From: Ardenticatenaceae bacterium
GTDB lineage: Bacteria; Chloroflexota; Anaerolineae; Promineifilales; Promineifilaceae
Assembly: GCA_020634565.1 (NCBI GenBank)
Contig: JACKBN010000038.1
Span: forward strand, 1 to 5,618
Direction of reading: 5' to 3'
DNA: 5,618 bases
A program made the position numbers and the translations under genes. The notes beneath the pieces were generated by a model. The model was not told the origin of the DNA. It did not search any database and saw only the letters and a program-made list of their open reading frames with translations. Positions 1 to 4,370 of the stretch are shown in pieces (position 1 is the first letter of the stretch; the number at the start of each line of letters is the position of its first letter).

Positions 1-74
1 TAGAAGGGAACGATTGGCGTGGGTTTGCTTTTCGTTTCGTGTTGCAATGCAAGGCTTCCTGGGACCTAAAAAAA

Positions 75-101
75 CTCTGCGTCCTCTGCGCTCTCCGTGG
101 T
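75..101. repeat. Degenerate 9-base tandem repeat upstream of ABC operon
   Basis: Three consecutive 9-base units are visible: CTCTGCGTC (75-83), CTCTGCGCT (84-92) and a decayed CTCCGTGGT (93-101), flanked by A-runs on both sides. Short CTCTGCG-rich blocks of this kind are, from memory, scattered between genes in many environmental bacterial genomes; that is recollection and was not searched. The block sits 17 bases before the start codon of the ABC ATPase gene and directly precedes its ribosome binding site, so it would lie in the 5' leader if transcription starts upstream. The rest of 1-118 shows no gene, and I see no convincing -35/-10 pair in it. Confidence 0.5.
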
Positions 102-105
102 AAAA

Positions 106-110
106 AAGGA
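106..110 (+). promoter_or_regulatory. Shine-Dalgarno site of the ABC ATPase gene
   Basis: AAGGA lies 8 bases before the ATG at 119 in an A-rich, unstructured stretch. It supports that ATG as the start of the ATPase gene. Confidence 0.6.
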
Positions 111-118
111 AAAAGATC

Positions 119-973
119 ATGATTCGTGTAGCCAATATGAGTTTTACCTATGCAGGTGGCCAGAAAACGGCCGTGCGCCAGCTTGATTTCCATGTGGCCA
201 AAGGTGAAATCTTTGGTTTCCTGGGGCCGAGCGGCGCGGGTAAATCGACCACGCAGAAAATTCTGAATGGGCTGCTGCGGGGCAATGATGGGGAGGTGAC
301 GGTGTTGGAACGGCCGTTAACCGACTGGGGCTCGGAGTATTACGAGCAAATCGGCGTCTCGTTTGAGCTGCCGAATCATTACCTGAAGCTGACTGCCAGG
401 GAAAACCTGACCTATTATGCGGCGCTGTACGCAGCAGCCACGCGCCCGCCGGAAGAGCTGTTGGCCCTGGTTGGGCTGGAAAATGACGCCGATCTGCCAG
501 TGGGGCGCTTTTCCAAAGGGATGAAGAATCGGCTGAGTGTGGCGCGGGCGCTGCTGCATAGCCCCAGGCTGCTCTTTTTAGACGAGCCAACGGCGGGATT
601 GGACCCGGTGAATGCGCGGCGCATCAAGAACATCGTGCGCCAGCAGCAGGCGGCAGGCACCACCATCTTCCTGACCACGCATGACATGCAGGTGGCCAGC
701 GATTTGTGTGACCGCGTGGCTTTTATTGTCGATGGCGAAATTAAGCTGATTGATGCGCCGGACAAGCTGCGGTTGCAGTACGGCCGTCCTCAGGTGCAAG
801 TGGGTTTTCAGCTAAATGGGCACGTGGAGCGGGCCGTTTTTGAACTGGCGGGATTGGCGGAAAACGTCCGTTTCCAGCAGTTGCTGAGCGCTGAATCGAT
901 TCAGACCATGCATACACAAGAGGCCACGCTTGAAGATATTTTTATCGAGGTGACCGGGAGGCAGTTGGCATGA
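119..973 (+). CDS. ABC-2 type exporter, ATP-binding subunit
   Basis: This 284-residue cytoplasmic ATPase powers the exporter whose membrane subunits are encoded by the next two genes. Visible nucleotide-binding motifs are Walker A GPSGAGKST (36-44), a signature region SKGMK (132-136) in place of the classical LSGGQ, Walker B LLFLDE (151-156), the D-loop AGLD (159-162) and the H-loop His188. The Q-loop position in IGVSFELPNHY carries Glu83 where most ABC ATPases have Gln. Residues from about 215 on form a short C-terminal accessory region ending in the TLEDIFIEVTG block typical of ABC-2 (DrrA/CcmA-like) ATPases. The layout and the FELPNHY-KLT-ENL stretch resemble the Rv2688c fluoroquinolone-export group, from memory of that family. 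The ATG at 119 has a good Shine-Dalgarno, and the TGA overlaps the next start codon as ATGA. The family is secure; the exported substrate is unknown. Confidence 0.93.
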   Translation: MIRVANMSFTYAGGQKTAVRQLDFHVAKGEIFGFLGPSGAGKSTTQKILNGLLRGNDGEVTVLERPLTDWGSEYYEQIGVSFELPNHYLKLTARENLTYYAALYAAATRPPEELLALVGLENDADLPVGRFSKGMKNRLSVARALLHSPRLLFLDEPTAGLDPVNARRIKNIVRQQQAAGTTIFLTTHDMQVASDLCDRVAFIVDGEIKLIDAPDKLRLQYGRPQVQVGFQLNGHVERAVFELAGLAENVRFQQLLSAESIQTMHTQEATLEDIFIEVTGRQLA

Positions 974-1668
974 AACGTTTACAAACGGCCGTGCGCTGGG
1001 ATATGCGCCTGCAATTTCGCAACGGCTTTTACTATGCGGCGGCGTTTATCGCCGTCATCATGACGATTATTTTGTGGCAGCTGCCACGAGCTGAGCTGCC
1101 GACCATTTTGCCGGTTTTTGTGCTGGGCAACATGACGGTGAACACGTTTTACTTCATGGCGGCCCTGGTGCTGCTGGAAAAAGGGGATGGCGTGCTGGAA
1201 GGACTCATCGTCTCGCCGCTGCGCCAGAGCGAATATCTGGCGGCCAAGCTGGTGAGCCTGACGCTGTTAACGCTGGTGGAGAATGTGGCGATTGTAACGG
1301 CCGTTTACGGCCCTCACTACAATTTCCTGCTGCTGGTGCTGGGAGTTGGGCTGATGGCCAGCTTTAACGTGTTGTTTGGCTTCATCGCGGTGGCCCGGTA
1401 TGACAGCATCAACCGCTTCTTGCTGCCTTCCATTCTCTTGACGATGCTCTTGTCGTTTCCCTTGCTCGATTATTTGGGCTTGTGGACATCGCCGCTGCTG
1501 TACCTGCATCCGGTGCAGGCGCCGCTGCTGCTGCTCAAGAGGGCGTTTCAACCTATTCCCGCCTGGCAGATTGGATACGGGGTGGTGTATGCGGCCGTTT
1601 GGATTGGATTGATGTTCAAGGCCAGCCAGCGTCTTTTTTACCGGTTCATTATTTTGAAACAGGCGTGA
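970..1668 (+). CDS. ABC-2 type exporter, first membrane subunit
   Basis: A 232-residue hydrophobic protein with about six membrane segments, roughly at residues 20-37, 46-69, 94-113, 117-141, 151-169 and 202-217. Between the second and third segments is the cytoplasmic block EKGDGVLEGLIVSPLRQSEYL (70-90), matching the conserved E...G.LE.L..SPL pattern of ABC-2 permeases, which contacts the ATPase. The start is the ATG at 970, overlapping the ATPase stop codon (ATGA) and preceded by GGAGG at 957-961 with 8 bases of spacing, so the two genes are almost certainly translationally coupled. The length and lack of an extracellular domain fit the short permeases of Rv2687c-type drug exporters rather than the long MacB type. 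It probably pairs with the following permease as a heterodimer. The export substrate cannot be inferred; a drug, lipid or peptide is possible. Confidence 0.85.
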   Translation: MKRLQTAVRWDMRLQFRNGFYYAAAFIAVIMTIILWQLPRAELPTILPVFVLGNMTVNTFYFMAALVLLEKGDGVLEGLIVSPLRQSEYLAAKLVSLTLLTLVENVAIVTAVYGPHYNFLLLVLGVGLMASFNVLFGFIAVARYDSINRFLLPSILLTMLLSFPLLDYLGLWTSPLLYLHPVQAPLLLLKRAFQPIPAWQIGYGVVYAAVWIGLMFKASQRLFYRFIILKQA

Positions 1669-1675
1669 TGTTTTT

Positions 1676-1681
1676 AGGAGG
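1676..1681 (+). promoter_or_regulatory. Strong Shine-Dalgarno deciding a GTG start
   Basis: AGGAGG lies in the 19-base gap between the two permease genes, with 6 bases before the GTG at 1688. It is the best ribosome binding site in the window and fixes the non-ATG start of the second permease gene, allowing its translation independently of the upstream gene. Confidence 0.8.
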
Positions 1682-1687
1682 TGTATT

Positions 1688-2425
1688 GTGAAAAGTACGG
1701 CCGTATTCAAAGCCCTTGGTCCCGTTGATTTGCGCAATGTGGGACGTGATGAAATGCTGCGCTGGATGGTGCTGCTGCCTGTGCTGTTGGCGCTGCTCAT
1801 CCGGTTTGGCTGGCCCTTTGCTGTAGCTCAGCTGCAAACAAAATTTCAGTTTGACCTGTCGCCTTATGCCGTCATGGCCATGAGCTACCTGACCCTGGGC
1901 ACACCAGCCATATTTGGCATGGTCATCGGTTTTTTGCTGCTGGATGAGCGGGACGAGGGCAGCCTGATCGCTTTGCAGGTAACGCCTCTGTCGTTGAACA
2001 ACTATCTGGTTTACCGGCTCGGCCTGCCGGTGATAATCACCATCGTTTTGATGCTCATCACCTTGCCCCTGGCCGGAATCACGAGCTTTTCTGTTTGGGA
2101 ACTGCTGCTTCTGGGTGTGGTTGCGGCCCCGTTGGCCCCGCTGTTAGCTATCTTTTTAGGCGCATTTGCCAGCAACAAAGTGCAGGGATTTGCTCTAACA
2201 AAAGCGTCTGGTACCTTGTTTGTGGCTCCGTTGGCCGCTTATTTCATTGGCGGACAGTGGCAGTGGCTGTTTGGGCTGCTGCCGACCTTTTGGCCGCCCA
2301 AACTATATTGGCTGCTTTCTGCTGGCGAGTCGGGCGCGATTGGGGTGGCCCTGGTGGGCTTAGCTGTGCAACTGATCTGGATTTACCTGCTGGGCCGGCG
2401 GTTTAACAAGGTGCTGCACCGCTAA
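1688..2425 (+). CDS. ABC-2 type exporter, second membrane subunit
   Basis: A 245-residue integral membrane protein, the third gene of the exporter operon. Hydrophobic segments fall near residues 26-46, 66-86, 110-130, 135-160, 170-188 and 217-236. The cytoplasmic block LLDERDEGSLIALQVTPLSL (84-103), with its acidic residues, Gly and TPLS, corresponds to EKGDG...SPLRQ of the first permease. The two subunits therefore share a fold and probably arose by duplication, although they are now very different in sequence. The start is a GTG behind a strong AGGAGG. This gene resembles the Rv2686c position in the mycobacterial exporter operon. Its TAA stop is one base from the stop of the convergent deaminase gene, and no terminator hairpin is visible there. 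A role as the heterodimeric partner is inferred from the operon. Confidence 0.83.
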   Translation: MKSTAVFKALGPVDLRNVGRDEMLRWMVLLPVLLALLIRFGWPFAVAQLQTKFQFDLSPYAVMAMSYLTLGTPAIFGMVIGFLLLDERDEGSLIALQVTPLSLNNYLVYRLGLPVIITIVLMLITLPLAGITSFSVWELLLLGVVAAPLAPLLAIFLGAFASNKVQGFALTKASGTLFVAPLAAYFIGGQWQWLFGLLPTFWPPKLYWLLSAGESGAIGVALVGLAVQLIWIYLLGRRFNKVLHR

Positions 2426-2426
2426 C

Positions 2427-3494
2427 TTACCGGTTTTGCGCTACCCAGGCATCAAATTCTTTCAGAAGCTTGGTTTTGACCCTGGGTTTCACGCCAGCGG
2501 CCACAAATGCATTGCGGGCGATCCGTGCCAGGCCGGCGGCATCGTAGCCAAAATGTTGGGCCAGCACCGTGTACTCTTGCACCAGGCTGGTGTTAAACAG
2601 CGGCGGATCATCGCTGTTGACGGTGACAAACAGGCCACGATCATCCAGCTGGCGGAAAGGATGCGCATCTAGTGAAGCAAAGACGTTGAGGCAGGCGTTG
2701 CTGGTGGGGTTGATTTCCAGGGGGATTTGCTGAACTTTCAAGGTGGCCAGCAGGCCGGGATCTTCGATGGCGCGTACGCCATGACCGATGCGGTCGGCTT
2801 GCAGGGCGTTCAGGCTGCCCCAGACGCTGGCCGGGCCGACCGTTTCGCCGGCATGGGGCACACTTAGCAGGCCGTTGGCTTTGGCTTTTTCAAAGGCGGG
2901 GGCAAACGGTTCTGGCGGGCAGCCAACCTCGTTGCCGCCCAGGCCAAAGCCGACGACGCCCACATCTTTGCCTTGCAGGGCGTAGTCGAGTGTTTTTTCG
3001 GCGATGGTGTGATCGTAACGGCCGTTGTCAAAGCAAAAGTTCCGGGGGACATCAAACACCCAGCGGATCTCGACACCGAACTCTTTTTTGGCCTGAGAAC
3101 GGCCGTCTTCCAGCCCGCGCAGCACATCATCAATAGACAGACCTTTGTCTTGATAATCGGTGTGTGTGTACGGCGTGACGGTGATCTCACGGTAGCGAAT
3201 GTTTTGCGCGGCCATGTCGGCCCCGTTTTCATACACAAGCAGGGCAAAATCATCGGCCGTGCGAATGAGGTCCTGAATGGTGAGGTAAATTTCGACGAAA
3301 TGGGGGAAGTCAGTGAAGGTAAACCAGCGTCGTAAGCCCTCGGCGTTGTCGCTGGGCAGTGTGTCTAGCTTTTTGTGGCGTTTGGCCAGCTTGAGGACCG
3401 TTTCTGGTTGAATGGCCCCTTCCAGGTGAATATGGATCTCCGCTTTGGGCATCCCTTGAATGAAATTGATTAATTTGTCGGGTAATTGGTTCAT
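2427..3494 (-). CDS. Adenosine-deaminase-family amidohydrolase (COG1816 type)
   Basis: A 355-residue TIM-barrel metal-dependent deaminase, predicted to remove an amino group from an adenine-type substrate in the cytoplasm. Zinc ligands are His21 and His23 (EIHIHLEGAI), His214 (PHAGE) and Asp295. Catalytic residues are Glu217, His238 (RIGHGV) and Asp296 (NSDDPP). These match the zinc and catalytic positions of mouse adenosine deaminase, and everything needed for activity is present. Substrate is less certain: the NSDDPPLF-T-L--EY block and GFGLGGNE differ from classical vertebrate enzymes, and related bacterial proteins deaminate adenosine, adenine or 6-aminodeoxyfutalosine. I chose the ATG at 3494 because it forms an ATGA overlap with the rsmA stop and leaves 14 residues before MPKAEIH. 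An in-frame GTG at 3518 would add eight residues. Neither start has a clear Shine-Dalgarno, so coupling to rsmA translation is likely. Confidence 0.9.
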   Translation of the reverse strand: MNQLPDKLINFIQGMPKAEIHIHLEGAIQPETVLKLAKRHKKLDTLPSDNAEGLRRWFTFTDFPHFVEIYLTIQDLIRTADDFALLVYENGADMAAQNIRYREITVTPYTHTDYQDKGLSIDDVLRGLEDGRSQAKKEFGVEIRWVFDVPRNFCFDNGRYDHTIAEKTLDYALQGKDVGVVGFGLGGNEVGCPPEPFAPAFEKAKANGLLSVPHAGETVGPASVWGSLNALQADRIGHGVRAIEDPGLLATLKVQQIPLEINPTSNACLNVFASLDAHPFRQLDDRGLFVTVNSDDPPLFNTSLVQEYTVLAQHFGYDAAGLARIARNAFVAAGVKPRVKTKLLKEFDAWVAQNR

Positions 3495-4294
3495 AGACTT
3501 TGGAAAAGGGTGATCCACTCAGATAAGGTTAGCGTTTCGGCCCGACGACGGCCGTCTACTGCTGCTGTGTCTAATTTGGCCGAAATTTCGGCCTGATTAT
3601 ACCCTAATTGCTGTAAATTGTTTTTTAGCTGTTTTCGTTTTTGGCTAAAGCCAGCTCGCACCAGCTTGAAAAACGCTTCTTCTTGGACAAACGGCAGCAG
3701 CGGCTCGGCATAGAGCTGGAGCCGAATCACGGCCGAATCTACATCGGGTCTGGGCCAGAAGGCGCCCGCCTTGATGGTGTTGATGATTTCTGCTTCGCCG
3801 TAAAGTTGGGTGCTGACGGCCATGAGGCTCATTTTTGGGGGAACGGCCGTAATGCGCTCCGCCACCTCTTTTTGCACAGTCATTACCAGGCAGGTTGGCT
3901 TTTGTTTGGCGGAGAGCAGGTGGCGCAAGATGGCCCCGGTGATGTAATAAGGCACGTTGGCCACCACTTTGTAAGGTTGGTCAAACAGTGCGTCCAGATT
4001 TTGCTCCAAAATGTCGCCGTGAATGAGCCGCACGTTTGCAAAAAATGCCAGCTCTTCGGCCAAAATGGGCAGGAACCGCTGATCGAGCTCAACGGCCGTT
4101 ACGGAAGCGGCCGTTTGTGCCAGCAATCGCGTCAGGCTGCCCAGCCCCGGACCAATCTCCAGCACCGGCTCCAACGGCGACAGCTCTGCTGCATCCACAA
4201 TGCGCGCCAGCACATTCTCATCGAACAAGAAATTTTGTCCCAGACTCTTTTTGGGTTCAATTTGGTACCGGTTGAGGAGCTGCTTTGGGTGCAT
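3491..4294 (-). CDS. rsmA: 16S rRNA dimethyladenosine methyltransferase RsmA/KsgA
   Basis: A full-length (267-residue) enzyme that transfers four methyl groups from S-adenosylmethionine to two adjacent adenosines in the 3' terminal helix of 16S rRNA (A1518 and A1519 in E. coli numbering) during late 30S assembly. The N-terminus KKSLGQNFLFDENVL (15-29) is the family hallmark. The SAM site shows EIGPGLGSLT (46-55), VELD (68-71) and GDIL (93-96). The adenine-N6 catalytic motif is NVPYY (113-117). The C-terminal domain has PRPDVDSAV (181-189) and FSQKRKQLKNNL (216-227). The usual YG in the segment after the QKEVAER motif is replaced by MSLMAV, a mild variation. The ATG at 4294 gives the expected family start but has no recognisable Shine-Dalgarno; its leader is the repeat-derived hairpin region. 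Its stop overlaps the deaminase start (ATGA). No catalytic residue is missing. Confidence 0.97.
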   Translation of the reverse strand: MHPKQLLNRYQIEPKKSLGQNFLFDENVLARIVDAAELSPLEPVLEIGPGLGSLTRLLAQTAASVTAVELDQRFLPILAEELAFFANVRLIHGDILEQNLDALFDQPYKVVANVPYYITGAILRHLLSAKQKPTCLVMTVQKEVAERITAVPPKMSLMAVSTQLYGEAEIINTIKAGAFWPRPDVDSAVIRLQLYAEPLLPFVQEEAFFKLVRAGFSQKRKQLKNNLQQLGYNQAEISAKLDTAAVDGRRRAETLTLSEWITLFQSL

Positions 4295-4299
4295 GTTGC

Positions 4300-4367
4300 G
4301 TAATTAGGTGATTGGGTAATTGGATAATTGGGCAGCAAAATTGCCCAATTACTAAATTACCGATTAC
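4300..4367. repeat. Inverted arrays of an 8-base unit forming a long hairpin in the rsmA leader
   Basis: The 76-base gap between the 3D-domain gene and rsmA is almost wholly made of one 8-base unit. On the minus strand there are four consecutive copies at 4331-4300: CCAATTAT, CCAATTAC, CCAATCAC, CTAATTAC. On the plus strand three copies follow at 4345-4367: CCAATTAC, TAAATTAC and the 7-base CGATTAC. The arrays face each other, and their inner ends form a perfect 10-base-pair stem (4325-4334 with 4342-4351, arms TAATTGGGCA and TGCCCAATTA) around a 7-base loop, with further imperfect pairing outward to about 4308/4367. No U-run follows the stem on either strand, so a classical intrinsic terminator is not supported. 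It could slow transcription or shape rsmA translation, since it ends 5 bases before the start codon, or simply be an intergenic repeat element. Confidence 0.8.
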
Positions 4368-4370
4368 TTG

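Noticed and set aside
25..48. Sigma-70 promoter (TTGCTT and a TGCAAT-like -10) before the exporter operon
   Set aside because: The hexamers are poor and their spacing is too short; the match is no better than chance in this AT-richer stretch.
1267..1800. Minus-strand open frame of 177 codons opposite the first permease gene
   Set aside because: The translated product is Gln/His/Arg-rich low complexity, typical of the antisense of Leu-rich membrane genes, and it runs across two well-supported genes.
2973..3335. Plus-strand open frame opposite the deaminase gene
   Set aside because: Antisense shadow of a gene with all catalytic residues intact; no ribosome binding site or known domain.
3495..3518. 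Upstream GTG start for the deaminase at 3518
   Set aside because: It has no Shine-Dalgarno and would give a 28-base overlap with rsmA, whereas the ATG at 3494 gives the standard ATGA overlap. It cannot be fully excluded.
3641..4303. Long plus-strand open frame of 220 codons opposite rsmA
   Set aside because: It lies wholly antisense to the unmistakable rsmA gene, its protein has no recognisable motif, and it mirrors the codon pattern of the real gene.
4325..4351. Intrinsic terminator for the 3D-domain gene
   Set aside because: The 10-base-pair stem is real, but it is AT-rich at its base and is not followed by a T-run on the minus strand, so it is reported as a repeat hairpin instead.
4300..4367. 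CRISPR array from the repeated 8-base units
   Set aside because: The units are directly adjacent, only 8 bases long, have no spacers and switch orientation at the centre.
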